From positions 21,359,001 through 21,423,000 of the forward strand of contig OX344763.1 of NCBI GenBank assembly GCA_947034895.1: DNA of 64,000 nt, in the 5' to 3' direction. Position numbers and translations under genes: made by a program. This DNA comes from Rhytidiadelphus loreus. Its lineage: Eukaryota > Streptophyta > Bryopsida > Hypnales > Hylocomiaceae. The stretch's first letter is position 1; each line of letters begins with the position of its first letter. Below are positions 49,740-62,307 of the stretch, one piece after another. The notes below the pieces were generated by a model that saw only the letters and a program-made list of their open reading frames with translations, searched no databases and was not told where the DNA came from.

Positions 49740-50080
49740 TATGACTCTTTGTAGTCATATTTTTGGTTGATGTAGAATATGACTGCAGTGAGTCATATTT
49801 TGGCTAACGTGGAATATAACTGGAGTGAGTCATATTTTGGTTGATGTGGAATACAAGTTTGTGCAATCATATTTTTTACTAATGTAGGAATGACTCTCAC
49901 AAGTCATATTTTTTAATGATGTGGAATATGACTCTTATGAGTCATATTTTTTTGTTGATGTAAAATATGACTCTTGTGAGTCATATTTTTTACTAATGTG
50001 GGAAATGATTTTTACGAGTCATATTTTATTGATGTGAAATATGACTCTTGTGAGTCATATTTTTGGTTGATGTGATAAAT
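49740..50080. repeat. Palindromic subterminal repeats, about 40 bp units
   Basis: About eight units have the form AATATGACTC-n-GAGTCATATTTTT-GTTGATGTGG, so each carries an ATATGACTC/GAGTCATAT dyad. In CACTA elements such arrays are the usual transposase binding sites. Confidence 0.8.
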
Positions 50081-50889
50081 TGTAGTCATAATTTAAGAAG
50101 TATAAAGTCATATTTTGAAGTGCATAACTATGAGCATTGTATGACTAGAGCTAGTTATATTTTGGTCAATATATATTATGAAATGTAACTCAAGCAAGTG
50201 ATATTCTGGATGATTGAGAATCACATTTTTAAAATTTGTGTGCGTGGTTTGTGATTGGAGTGATTGAGGTCCAAAAGCTTCAATTGTAAATTACAATCAC
50301 ATTTTATATGCATTTTAAATGGACATGATACATTGAAATCATACATCAAGATGATTTAATAATTTAATTAAAGACTTCATGTAGTTAAAAATGAATACAT
50401 ATAATTTTAGAGAGATATATATAAGAGATAATCATATTGGAGAGGGAGAATGCAAGAAGAAATGCAACTCTTTTCATTGCCATTTATTAGTCACTAATAC
50501 AAAACATATAAATCATAATGAATCATTCATACAATCCAATAAGGTCTATATTCCTTACAATAATGTGAAGATGGCTCTTTTGGATTGCAAGTAGCCTCCA
50601 ATGACTTTGTTTCAACTTTTGATGCCTGCATATACAATTAAAGAAATGGGAGGTTAATTTTTAGTGTAAGAACAACAGAGCACAATCTTCAAAGGGTTAC
50701 AACAACACAAAATATGTAGCTCAAGTTTAAAGTAGGTAGAATAAGAATGGTAATAGAGGAAACAAGAAGAAAAAATGGGTAAGTACTAAGAGATAACAAT
50801 AAGAAAGAGTTAAAATGTAACAAAAAGCAAAAAGAAATAAGAAGCAACAATTAAGACACAACAAGAAACAAGGATTAAGGTGCAACAAG

Positions 50890-51190
50890 AAGAAATAAGA
50901 AACAAGAAGAAAAAAACAAGAACTAAGAAGAAGAAAGAGTTAAAATGCAAGATAAACACAAAATTTAGATGCAACAACAAGAAAAAAGAAGTATGAACTA
51001 AAAAGCAACAAAAAGCAAGAGTTAAGATGCAACAAAAATCAACAAGTAAGAGCTAAGAGACAACAAAAGGCAAGAAAAAAGAGCCAAGAGACAACAAGTA
51101 AGAGCTAAGAGACAACAAAAGGCAAGAAAAAAGAGCCAAGAGACAACAAGTAAGAGCTAAGAGACAATAAATAAGAGCTAAGAGACAACA
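50890..51190 (+). repeat. Purine-rich tandem repeat within CACTA element
   Basis: Units of AAGAGCTAAGAGACAACAAA and AGGCAAGAAAAAAGAGCC are repeated, most regularly at about 51045-51190. Confidence 0.8.
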
Positions 51191-51642
51191 AAAAGCAAAG
51201 AAGAAGAGCCAAAAGAAGTGGTGGCTAGGGTTTCAAAACCGTAAAAAATGGCGGCTAGGATTTCAAAATCCTAAAAAAGTAGTGACTAGGTTTCAAAATC
51301 ATAAACAATGGCTTGTCCATATTTTGGGGGGATTGCCCTAATTTTTTGGGCTATCCAAAACAAAAAAGTTTTACTACTATGAAAATATGACGAAAAATAT
51401 GATTGACAATATGACTCAGCGTTCCCCAAACATGTTCCCTACGTTCCCTATGAAATTTTCTGGTATTTTCAATGGCCATATAATATACGCCCGTAAAGTA
51501 CAAGGCCCAAAAATGACGAGCAGTTATATTTTGTAGTCATATTTCTCCCCAAGGACTTGGCCTTCAAGAATATGACTTCAACTAGTCGCCAATCATCCTC
51601 TGTTATATTTTTGCAATCATAAAACACTACTTTGTGGTAGTA

Positions 51643-51737
51643 AATTTCAACACACAATGTGGAAATTGTAGAATTGATTTGACCTTAATCCGAAACATTT
51701 TGTCAAACATGAAGATAAATTTGGAATAAAGGGAGTA
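51643..51737 (-). mobile_element. Terminal end of the mariner-like element
   Basis: On the minus strand it reads TA-CTCCCTTTATTCCAAATT-TATCTTCATG, starting at 51737. CTCCCT..(N)..CC next to TA is the usual end of plant mariner and Stowaway elements. This is the 5' end of the element encoding the pseudogene at 46703-47852. The opposite end was not found with certainty. Confidence 0.6.
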
Positions 51738-52685
51738 TCATTTATTCCAAAGGTCAAGAATGAGACTTGTCATAGCTTTGAATTCATTTCATTTATGGGA
51801 ATAGAATTTTTGAAGCTTCCAATATGAAATGAAATGAATCTTTCTTATCTCTAGTTGTTAATTTCTCCAACCATATAAAATTAATGCAATAATATTGAAT
51901 ATTACTAGATACTATATTGCCTAAGACATTAAATTATTATATGACATTAGTAATTTCGGAATATATTAAACAAAACTTTCAGTGTACAACCTAATCATCA
52001 AGAACTTTCCTAAAATTTTTATACAAACTATAAAAATTCCTTACAAAATCACTAAAACTATCCAAATGGATACAAACAATATCTTAACATTCTAGGGATT
52101 TAATTGGGGTTAAGTTTTGATTAATTCAAATGTACAAGGTAATATACAAATAAATTACTCTTTAACATCAAAAAAATATGCTCTGAAAAATATTTACAAC
52201 ATCAATTTTTTCTATATTGAAATTGGTTTAGTATTAATTTCCAAAATAAAAAATGCCTCAATGAACCTTTTATTGCAAACTAGAAACTATAGAAAGACTT
52301 GAAACTTGCAAAGGTCATTGACTTCATAACAAGCACATCAAAAATGCATGTAAAAGACCAAAGTGAATATTATACACCTAACACAATCTATTATGATTAA
52401 AGTTAGACATCAACTATATGATATTAATAATAGTGGCAAGTACTTACTATAAAGTGCTTTAATAAGCCACACCAAGGTATAACAAAGTAGGATCAATGAA
52501 GGACAATTCAATCAAATGAAAATTACTCAAAAGCTTGTAGTTCATAAAAAATTGCAATAATGAAATTAAATTGTATTTAGAAATTCCTTGTATACAAGTG
52601 AAATAATAATAGACCATATCATCCAATCAAACAAGATAACATTTGATTAAGAAAATATAATTAGTATCAAAATAAGGGAATTTAA
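51738..52685. other. AT-rich 3' flank of the TNL gene
   Basis: No coding signal. It would contain the TNL 3' UTR and polyadenylation sites. Several AATAAA-like motifs are present on the minus strand but none can be chosen. Confidence 0.5.
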
Positions 52686-55600
52686 TTAGCGAGGAAATTT
52701 TTCTCGAAAAAGGTCCTTACAGATCATGTTATATGATCCAAACAAAAGTAGACTAAGTTCCTTAAGAAACTTAGCACAAGGCCCTTCACCTTTCAAGGTG
52801 AACCTATCCCATCTTCCACTATCACTTGGTACCCATATACCTCTGAAATATTCAACTTCACTTTCAACTTCAATCACAAGTTCTTCCAAAGATTGAAAAC
52901 AATCAAAATCTAATATCCTCTCAAAATGATTTGGAGAAACATCAAAAAGTATCAACACCTTCACAAATGGACAATCTACTCCTTCCAAATTTCTCAATTC
53001 TTGGAGACTATCCAAACTAATGAAATGCAAGGAAGTGCATGGTCTCAAGTCAGGCATGTCAACTAAAGATACCAAACTCATAAATCGCACATGTTGCAAA
53101 GTATCATAGATGCCTGTGTATTTATCCTTGCTTGAGTTCCCTAATAATGTAATAGTCTTCAATTTTGGAAGGTGGCAAAGTTCTAAGTCACAAAGGCAAT
53201 GAAGCCCCTCCAAATTCAACGTTGTCAAATCTTCACAATAAGAAAGGTGCAATACCACAAGATTGCTCAACTCTTGCAATTTCTTGCTTGCAACAAGTCG
53301 GGCATGGGCACAAGTCATAGGAGAAATGCGAAGCCTAATAAGATTTGACCAACTTTTAATTGTTGTCAAAGAATCACTTTTCAAATTCATTCCTCCAGGT
53401 TGAAATACACCCCAAGCTGTCTTCAATCCATTTACATTATGGTCTGATGCATACCACTCAGCAAACTCTTGATACAAAGAAGACACTTGGATGAAATGCC
53501 AATCTCTAATATCATCGCTCTTGAAAAGCTTGGAATCGATTATCCCGGACTTTCTTAAATCCATCAACTGCGTCAAATGATAAACATACATTCTCATGTT
53601 AGATAATGCAAATCAAAATCTCTATACTAGAACTTGTCATGTACACCAAATACAACATAAAGGCCTTAGCAAATGCACAAGCTATACCTACATAATCCAA
53701 TAAACCAAAAGAAAGCGCAATAAAAAACATCCCTATCCTAAAATCTCACAAAAATTAAAAACAACTAGAAGCCTCAATAAAACCCCAACGGGATGAGAGA
53801 TACTCACTTTTATTCTCATACTTGTTTGGGATTCATCATGAAGTCGACAAAGCCAATCTACATTATCAGGAAAACATCTATACCAGATGTAACGATTCAC
53901 CCTCCAATAATTACAATCTCCTAAATAGAGTGCGAGATCCAAAAATACCAACTTTTCACTAAAGTCAAAAGTGCTAAATTGCAAATCCAAAATATCAAAA
54001 AGATCAGTCGATGACTTCAATACATCCTTCACCAAGTCCTTTTCCTTTTCAAGATGATCCTTCCAAACCAAAAATTGATTCCCTTTTGCTCTACCCAATC
54101 GAGAAAAGAAATCCGCCAATGCTGTCAATGCCACAGGGTGATAGAATCCATTATCTTGAGAGTCAAACCAACATTTTTGAATGCATATTCCAAGAATGTT
54201 GTGTTCTTCACTTGTCAATTCACAAAGAGCCTTCATAGGTGTGGCACCTTTCAAAAAAAGCTCTCTAGCTTCTCCAACCATCAAGGTTGGCATTGGAGTG
54301 AAAAATTCCATGTTGGGTAACAAATCTTCCAAAATTGCTTTGCTACTAGAAGTGATCAAGATTCTACTCTTTGGGTGGAATCCCATCTTCAAATAGGCTT
54401 TGACTTCTTGCAACAACTTCCTATCACAGGTGATATTGTCGAGAATCAAAAACACTGGATCCAACTTCAAGAATGTACTCATTTGCTTCAATCCCTAACA
54501 TGTACACATCAATATGATAGAGTTCTCAGTTAACCATAAAAGGAAAAACATAGGACCATTTTTCCAAATTACAAAGTCACTCTATATATACTCCTACTTT
54601 GAAACTATGTATGAATGAAGTCTAAGAGTTTTATTCTTTAGAAATGTATTCACTTGTCTCCTATATGACCTAAGAATTTCATATAAATTTGAAACTACCA
54701 TGAAATTATGTATAAAAAGTGAAAAATAATCATATCAAGTATAAAATATGCTTAAAAGATCTAAGAACTTCTCTACAAATTCACAAAAAGATGGGCAACC
54801 CCAAACCATGACTTTTTCCTATGGTATATTATTACTATTATTAGATTGGCCAAAATTCTATAGTTTCTTGTTGACCATAACATCCATATATTGTGTGCAA
54901 AAGTTACAAAGGATCAAAGTGTTTAATGGTAGAGGTTCTAAAATCATTTCTTTCATATAGGTGCAAATTGATTTTCGAAACATGCTCAAATTGATGATAA
55001 TAATTCTAGAAATGGCACACTTTAGGAGGTACACAATTCACACTATACAACATCATGGTGAATATCAATTTACATTGTCAATAGAAAATTAGAAATTCAA
55101 AATTCTATTGTTATAATAAGATATTGATTTGTGCAAATGAAAGAAACAAATTCAAATGGGAAGTAGAAACTACACTTCTTAAGCTTCCCTTCATTTGTTG
55201 AACTCAAACTTAGAAATGGTCATTACCACAATTCGAATTCACATCAAGGGCACGGACCTACATGGCATCTCATTACAAAAGTCAAAAACACAACAATGAA
55301 CCAATATTCAATACCATTTTCAAAAAATGTGATCAAGCACCTCTCACAAATAGAATAAGTCACAACTAGGCATCGTTCCATCCTTAAAGCCACAAAAAGT
55401 TATCCAATGGCCAATTACGTCATGAAGCACAATAAACCAATTAAAACACCATTTCCTTCAAAACCAAGCTAATATGCTCCACTTCACTCCCCATGAAACT
55501 ATATCACATTGCCAACATCTCTAATAGCTCACATCCCAAATGATGACAAATCAAAACTAGCATTACTTTAGAACTCATGTCTCACATTCATTTCAAGTCA

Positions 55601-57050
55601 AATTCATTATCAATTGTCATTTCATAGTACAGTCAAAAAAATAGATTTAAAAATGGAATTTAAAAACCAACTTTGATCCAGAAATCATCAAACTCAAAAA
55701 GAAGAAACAATAACATACCTTTTCAACATCAGCACCAATGCAGGCCACCACATCCTTCTCAAAGCCACATAGCATCTTCAACATCTGCTTTTGACGTTGA
55801 GCTCTAGACCCATGACGCATGTCTACATAGCATACTTTACCCAAGAAATCCCCATAGAAGTAATCATGCAAAGTTTTTGCCAACATGCTTTTGCCAAGCC
55901 CGGCCATTCCATATATTCCCAACACTCTTGCTCCAATAGTGGTGTCTTCCACAAATTGAGTTGACACAACCTGTGCATCAATTGAACTTGTCAAAACAAT
56001 CCAATTTCAATTCTTCACATGAATCACCAAAACGATTAAAACTTAAATGATCTACAAAGTACTTGAATGTATGTCACTTTCAACTTCAAAACTACCACAA
56101 ATGAGTAGCAACTATTGATGATAAAAAAAACTACAAATTTAACGCGCTTAGTCATACATAAATATCCATATCTAAAAGCCTATATTCAATGTCAATGGCA
56201 CCAAGAATTATGCTCTAAGTTTTACTAACATAAACGTCCTCTTCAAAAGGTAAACTAAGAAACAAAGTGAACATACAAGTCCAAGAAACACTTACAAATC
56301 CACAAATTAAAGCACACATTGTGAATAAAATTAAAATGCATAAGAGGTACAAGATAAAGAAGTCTCAAGTACCTCACACATTCGACCAAAACCAACCATG
56401 CTTTCACAACTACCAAAGAGCAAGTCTGGAGGAGATAACTTGAAAATGCTCTCAACAACACACTTCCTGTAAGCCACCTCCTTTGTTGCAACCTTTCCAA
56501 ATTCCAAGCCATTTGACTTGCACAAGGCTTTCACAGCCGCACTCCATGTAGGCAAGTGAATCCGGTCATCATCTATAGCATATTCTTTCCATTTAGGCAT
56601 CCAACGACCCTCATCCTTAACTTCTTCAATAGATAACTTGAAGAACAAGGGGAGAAATTTCAACTTGCCACCACCACCTCTTGCACCTTGTTGAGTTTTA
56701 TAAAACTCAGCCAACTCAATCATTGGCCACTTGGAACACAAAAACTCTTTAGACAACACAATCACCGCAACATGACACAATCGAGCTGCTTCAATGATAA
56801 GAGGTGCAAAGTCCTCCCCTTTGGGCAAACTATGGTGCCTTTGATCAAAGAATGGGAACAAATATCCCATGTGTTCAAGATCCACACATAATTGCTCCAC
56901 AAAATCTTTTTGAGCTCCTACGTGACTAAGAAATATCTTATGTTTGGTTCCATCCAACTCAAATGAGCTGCAAAATAGTGCAAGAGTTGGCCAATGATCA
57001 AAAAGCTTTGAGCAATCATGCAAATCCAATGAATGTAATTCTAAACACAT
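52686..57050 (-). CDS. TIR-NB-LRR (TNL) immune receptor
   Basis: An intracellular plant resistance-type receptor of 832 codons. Exons: 57050-56373, 55970-55719, 54494-53808 and 53567-52686. All have GT-AG borders and all introns are phase 0. The TIR begins at residue 36 (KHKIFLSH), with PFFDQRHHSLPKGEDF at 66-81 and Glu112 in SKWPMIEL as the expected NADase catalytic residue. NB-ARC: P-loop GMAGLGKS (247-254), Walker B LILDN (326-330), SRILITSSSK (353-362), a GLPL-region relic HPVALTAL, and LHD at 528-530 in place of MHD. The LRR part (about 560-832) has short leucine repeats such as LSNLVVLHLSYCEDLTTL. The ATG is the first in frame after a stop just upstream (57066-57068). Sensed effector and expression are unknown. 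Reading through intron 1 would give a TIR-plus-linker protein ending at 56331. The gene is intact and the call is firm; the LRR is short for the family. Confidence 0.92.
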
Positions 57051-57947
57051 ACTCAAGCCCAATGGTCACCACAAGGATCATCATGCTAGGTTTGGATAAA
57101 ATGTCAAGAAATCATTCTTCACAAGGAGACATCTTCTCAAACTGTCCCATCTTCTAGGTACATAGTTGTAGGTACATAGTGATACAATTAGTTTCAGATG
57201 ATTTCTTATTTAATTATCCCCCAAAACCCACACCACACCACACCACATTGGGCCAGGTCAATTCCAACTATGCTGAATTGCTTCATTTGAAGGCTTTGGG
57301 TGTTTTCACCTAACCATGATTCATCAATGCTACACTATTTCAATATGAATAATACATCTCAACGCACTTCCCTTCTTCAAAACCTCCTACTTTCAACCAA
57401 TGATAACTGATCATACATTGAACTCCACAAACAACTTCTTCACATAATGACACACCACATGAACACACTACAATCTATGAGAAAAAACATTTAGTAATGA
57501 AAATTGACAATTTCCCTGAAAGTTGGAAAAAAATAGTGTACCTCATGGGCTGCACACCATGGACGCTCCCAGAAGGACCAAGCACCATGTCCCTTGTTGC
57601 TCCCATGGGTTGGCATGAGAATAAGAGGGACTCTGGTCCCTGTTCATTCGTCAACTGGATACCGTCACGACATTTTATATTGTACGATAACAAGGTTGAA
57701 AACTGATCTCAAACTAGAAATAACCTTCGATGAAGTTCACTTCTAATTCAAAGATTCCATAACCAAGGGGGCAAGATTGAGAAAATCATTTTCCTGTCCA
57801 TCTAGAATCAAACCAACCAAAAACTCTAGGACGATGTTCGCTTCCATAACGTAAGAAGCGACAATTACAAATCAAACGCAGTTTTCCAAATCCAAATGAA
57901 TTCCGACATAGTCGAAAAGAAACGATCACAGAATTCATTTACAATCA

Positions 57948-58693
57948 TTAAATGAGCTCCATAATGGGCAGGTTCAAGGATGTGAAACGCACAGCACTTG
58001 CAAGCTGGAATTGACTATCATCGTTCAGTGCCGCAGAATCCGGAACAACAACATTGCCTGCATCCTTCGAACGCTTCGCATCCCCGCCATCCTCTGCAAA
58101 ATGGTTCACCACGAATTTAGGCGACTCAATCAACTAACAACATACTCCATGGGTGACAATAAAGCAAACATCAAAACGCGAGATGAATGCTTTACAAGAC
58201 AAAGCTCACGAAATTCAAATCCGAAAACGATGTCAAAGAGATGGACACGTCTGCTAATTATCAACTCCAAAATGGCATCAAGCAAACAAAATATCCAAGC
58301 ATCCAAAAGACTTGGAACACCCAATTCATTCCTCAGTACCGGGTAGAGCAGAACGCAATCGCTGCCTCGGCGGACACGCTGCCTCATTGGGTGGGATATA
58401 AGCCTGTACTCCAGCCAACGCCCTTGCACAATCCCTGCGGAGAGAAGCACAAGGACAAGAGATTCATCAATGCAAGGAAGGTTGATGGAGGAGGAGCATG
58501 CGGGTCTCTTGCATACAAAGTCATGAAGAATAGAGGGGATACCTCGTCTCCTTGGCGAGCACCGAGGCAGTCGACGGTGTGCGTGGCTCAGAGAGCGGGG
58601 GTGAAGCGCTAGGGACAAAAGGCTTGGAAGGCGAGGCATCCATGATATCAGAACACAGGCATCTTCACGCCACCGTGCAAATCCGGCATGCAA
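57948..58693 (-). other. Unassigned ORFs upstream of TNL
   Basis: A 187-codon minus frame (58693-58130) and a 61-codon frame (58133-57948) occur in sequence also present at 8.3-9.1 kb and, in part, at 26.4-26.7 kb. The proteins are Leu/Arg/Ser-rich with no recognised domain. The frame is not kept in copy A, and the third copy carries an 83-bp deletion within it. Possibly untranslated leader of the TNL transcript or ordinary upstream DNA. Confidence 0.3.
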
Positions 58694-60366
58694 ATCAGCG
58701 GAAACGGTCGGTGATGCTCAAAAGGGCTCTCGGAAAGACCCGAACTTGAACTCTTCGACCTTGATCAGTGGCTCTAGTAAATCAGACTAAACCGTAAAAC
58801 CGCATAACATAGCCCACACACTGGACCACCACTTGCTGAGGGTGCCAACGCCCGTCTGACGCAAGTCCTACATCATATTCAACGAAAAAACGGGTGATAC
58901 CAAAAGTTCTAACATGGTTGTGCGTGCAAGTGAGTAAGAAGGTTGTCATAGCAAGTACAACAAAATTGAAGACAACTGATCCACACAGACCACTTCGGAC
59001 TGTTGGCATAGATATACTACATACTGACCGACCGAATGCCAGAGTCCAACTAAAAAATCACTAAGAAATCATCTGCACTGCATACAATCGCTTGCACGTT
59101 CCTATCTATTGTGATCTTGAGACAAGAAACAATGGACAGGATTCAGTCAAGATAAAACTCTGACCTGCAAAATCTGTCACCAGATCAAGTTTCGATGCCG
59201 CTGCGATAACGACAAAAATAAATTGAAACACGGCCTGCAAAATCCGCCACTCAAAACCACCAAGCACACTGAGGGTTTCAGACGAGTGATCATCAAGAAG
59301 AATCAGATTCAACAGAAAATCTCAGTTTCCTGACTATAGTAGGGGACAGTGGTATCGAACTACATTAGCAAACACACCGAAGAGCAAAATTAACACCAAC
59401 GATATGCATACCAATCTCTGCCTGTCATTTCTTTTCCTCTCTAAACACGACTCAATGCAAGTGCCTCACATGAAACTATTCAATCCGCTCCTCCTCAACA
59501 AAACTATTCGAAACTTTTTGGGAACTTGGAGTTTTCTCACGAAGGACGTCAGCAAGTAAAAAAGGTAAGCAGATACATCGTTAACAAATGCAATAGGACA
59601 GGATTGGCTATAACATGGAAAACTTTAAAAACAGAAGACAAGCCGACGACCAAGCCGCCTGGACAAGGTATCACACTGCTCTACTTTCGGTGCTTCATAC
59701 TAAAGTTAAGTTCACGCGGATAAGCCATGTTCGACAGCAGAAATGCTAGATACAGGAAAACGCCTAATGAATCCCACCACACAATGTGAAGCATTATGTA
59801 CACTGGACTTCTCATATCTGGAACACGAGAATGAAAACTTCAGTTCCTTCAAACTACAAAGAGAACGAGAGCTCACCTACCAGACCCAAGCAGGAGCACC
59901 ATAGCGAAAAGAGAAAAGGCAAACTCCACCGAAAATGAAACATTGCCCCTTCTCCTTCTAACAATTAAGTTCCACTAAACAGATACTCCACAACCTGCAC
60001 TATGCATCCCTTTCCAACCGTATCTCGCCATGCAGTTCCTTGTTCGCACTCTCGCCATTATGCTACTCCGACGAGGGTTTCATTCTGGACACACCAGCAC
60101 CGACGCAATTTCTAACCGCTGGATTGTCCCGTCCTAGTGTTTCACTGCTCTCGCACGCCAGAGGGAGCATGGTCTGATCCAACTCCTCAGGAACGGAAAT
60201 CGAAAGAAGAAAACCATCACAACACGCAGAAGTAGAAAACTCCCAAACTCGGCTGTAACCACAAATTTAATAACAGAATAATTCCAGGCGCTGCACTACG
60301 AATGCTATTCCAAACTTGTCTCGCCGTTGCTCTTGCGTCAGGAGGAGGAAATCGGGCGCTCGTCAC

Positions 60367-60603
60367 TTACCTTGCAATGGTATACTGATCACACAATGGC
60401 TTCCTCCGACTACGGTGGAAACGGTCAGACCGGGTCGTAGAATGCGCACACAAGCTGCCTCCAACGCTACCGACAGCCCGAGATGTTGGAGACACACTCT
60501 GCTCAAGACAAACTGGAGTTGGCCACTTGCACCATAAGGAGGCCGCCTTCTTCGCCAAACCCTCTCTCGCACAAGCCGGAGAAAAGCTTCGACTCCGAAA
60601 CAA
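60367..60603 (-). other. Presequence-like ORF ending at a splice donor, copy B
   Basis: Starts MFRSRSFSPACAREG and ends at GCAAG/GTAAGTGACG. The composition resembles an organelle-targeting peptide. A short open frame lies downstream (minus strand, about 60170-60055: DQTMLPLACESSETLGRD, ending at TAG), but neither possible acceptor joins it in frame. See 12618-12854 for the duplicate. Confidence 0.25.
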
Positions 60604-60838
60604 AGGATATGTGAGAAATATTTGGAGCAGAGCAAGTGGTCGTCTTCAAAGCCAGCTCCGCAAGTTTAGTAACTTACTACTCCGTATTTGTCTGCAGCTC
60701 AGGTAAATCAGCCCATTGTGGACAGAATTTGGAGTGTGCCCTCATGCCATTACTGAAATTTTCCAAATTTTTTCCTAAAGTAGTCACAACAATTTCTAAT
60801 GTAGAATGCCATGAAAAGTAACTTTTGACAATGATTTA

Positions 60839-61682
60839 GAGCATCCCCACGGCAAGGCACTAAAGGCAACCAACACGGGGAGTTGGCTTCCTACCGTGGG
60901 GCAAACTTGTAGTTTATATATTATCAATTAAAATTGAGTTTTAGATGAGAGGAAGAGTTCATTATATATACATGAGGTAGTAGGATGTAGAACAATCCAT
61001 GTGGGATAATGTAAATTAGAATTAGTAGGGACTCAACCACTCATAGTTAAGTCAAATGTAGGTTTTGTTTCTTAATAGATTTTCAAACCTCATTTAGGCA
61101 TAGTAGAAAAAAAAAATCAACACACTTTGAACTAAGAGAAGTTTGTTAATGAAGAAAAATTTCATTTCCAAAAATCCGTTTAAGATTTAGAATCTCTGAT
61201 CAAAAGTTATAGACAAATTTGAGAGGGTTGGAAGGGAAATATTTTTTACAATTTCAAACCTCCTTTTTCAAATCTGTCCATATATTTTAATTGGATGTTC
61301 TAAATCTCAAACGGATTTTTGGAAATGAAATTTTATCTTCATTTACCAACTTTTCTTAGTTCAAAGTGTTTTGAAAAAAAAAAATTTACCATGCCTAAAT
61401 GAGGTTTGAAATTCTATTGAAATACAAAACCTACTTTTGACTTAACTATGAGTGGTTGAGCTCTTGCTAATTCTAATTTACATTATCCCACATGCGTTGT
61501 TCTATATCCTACCACTTCATATGTATATAAAGAGTTTCTCTACTCAATTTTAATCTCAAGGTAAGATGGAGACATTCTTCAACAAATGTGGGATGGTTGG
61601 TGGATTTAATTCTCTTATTTAATTGAAAGCAATTTTTTGTGATTTGGTGTGCCTGTTTGGCGAGTTTGCCGTGGGAATGCTC
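60839..61682. mobile_element. Harbinger-like foldback element, 844 bp
   Basis: Ends GAGCATCCCCACGGCAA and TTGCCGTGGGAATGCTC, flanked by TTA (60836-60838 and 61683-61685), the target size and sequence typical of PIF/Harbinger. The arms are long inverted repeats that include TTAAGTCAAA.GTAGGTTTTG and a block of about 150 bp related to the foldback element at 27749-33277. Copy A of the segmental duplication lacks it. No coding capacity. Confidence 0.85.
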
Positions 61683-62307
61683 TTACATTGGAAAAGTTAG
61701 GTGTTCCTAATGCGGTCACTAATCACTCCATGAGCATCAGGTTATATATTGATTGTAACCGTTATAGGGCCATGAGGTGTCCACTATGGGCGATTTGACC
61801 GTAATGGGCTGTTTTACCTTATAGTCACTTACCATTTGTCTGCAACCTACTGGGTTGAACCAGCCAATTATTTTTGTTTCTTTTTTGGTGGTAGAACTAA
61901 GGTAGGAGGCTTTGAAATTGCTCATCTAAGGGCTGATCCGCCTTTTTCATGTATTTTCTTAAATGGAAATACTTTTAGCTCATTTCTCAGACAAAGAAAA
62001 ATAGAAGAGGAATCTAACTCAAGTGGTTTCATATCTTTTGAAGCATTTATTAATTACTTATGGATTTTCAAAGGAGTTGTGTTGTAGGTCCTTATTTATG
62101 TTCCTAGGTCTTCCATAAACAATTCACTTGCAACTTTTGAAGAAAAATGGGAAAGCAAAGAGAATGATTGGCTCTTGCAATTAATAATGCCTTTTTCCTT
62201 GATTCATTCAATGACTATGGAGGTCAATTTATGAACTATTGTTTGTCCATTTCACAGCCATTTATAGGGTCCATTCTTAATGCACACTCCATTTCAAAGC
62301 CTCCAAA

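Larger units (their letters stand above)
49449..51642. mobile_element. CACTA element, 2.2 kb, non-autonomous
   Basis: Left end CACTACAACAAAAACAATG and right end (minus strand) TACTACCACAAAGTAGTG both lead into TGTTTTATGA.TGCAAA. The target duplication AAT is at 49446-49448 and 51643-51645. Subterminal GAGTCATATTTTT and AATATGACTC repeats fill 49740-50080, and a few occur near the right end. No transposase ORF. It sits in the 5' region of the mariner element. Confidence 0.85.
56713..62307. repeat. Segmental duplicate, copy B (partner 6808-13817)
   Basis: The home locus of the duplicated block: the first TNL exon and about 5.3 kb upstream. It ends where the two copies lose similarity after CATTT(T/C)A near 62290-62307. 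The third, inverted copy of 58375-59485 lies inside the composite element at 25111-26748 and agrees with this copy better than with copy A. Compare GAGAGGAAAAGAAATGACAG, identical here and in the third copy but altered in copy A. Confidence 0.9.

Noticed and set aside
49740..50080. Regular repeats with spacers resembling a CRISPR array
   Set aside because: Units are imperfect, palindromic and inside a CACTA element in a plant nuclear genome. They are subterminal repeats.
57051..57062. TNL start at TTG 57062
   Set aside because: The first ATG in frame is at 57050 and a stop lies at 57066-57068. A TTG start is not expected in a plant nuclear gene.
58130..58693. 187-codon ORF as a real gene upstream of the TNL
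   Set aside because: The frame is broken in copy A and part of it is deleted in the third copy, and no domain is recognised.
60055..60170. Joining the presequence-like ORF to a downstream open frame as a two-exon mitochondrial protein
   Set aside because: Neither candidate acceptor gives the required phase, and changes between the duplicate copies are mostly nonsynonymous.
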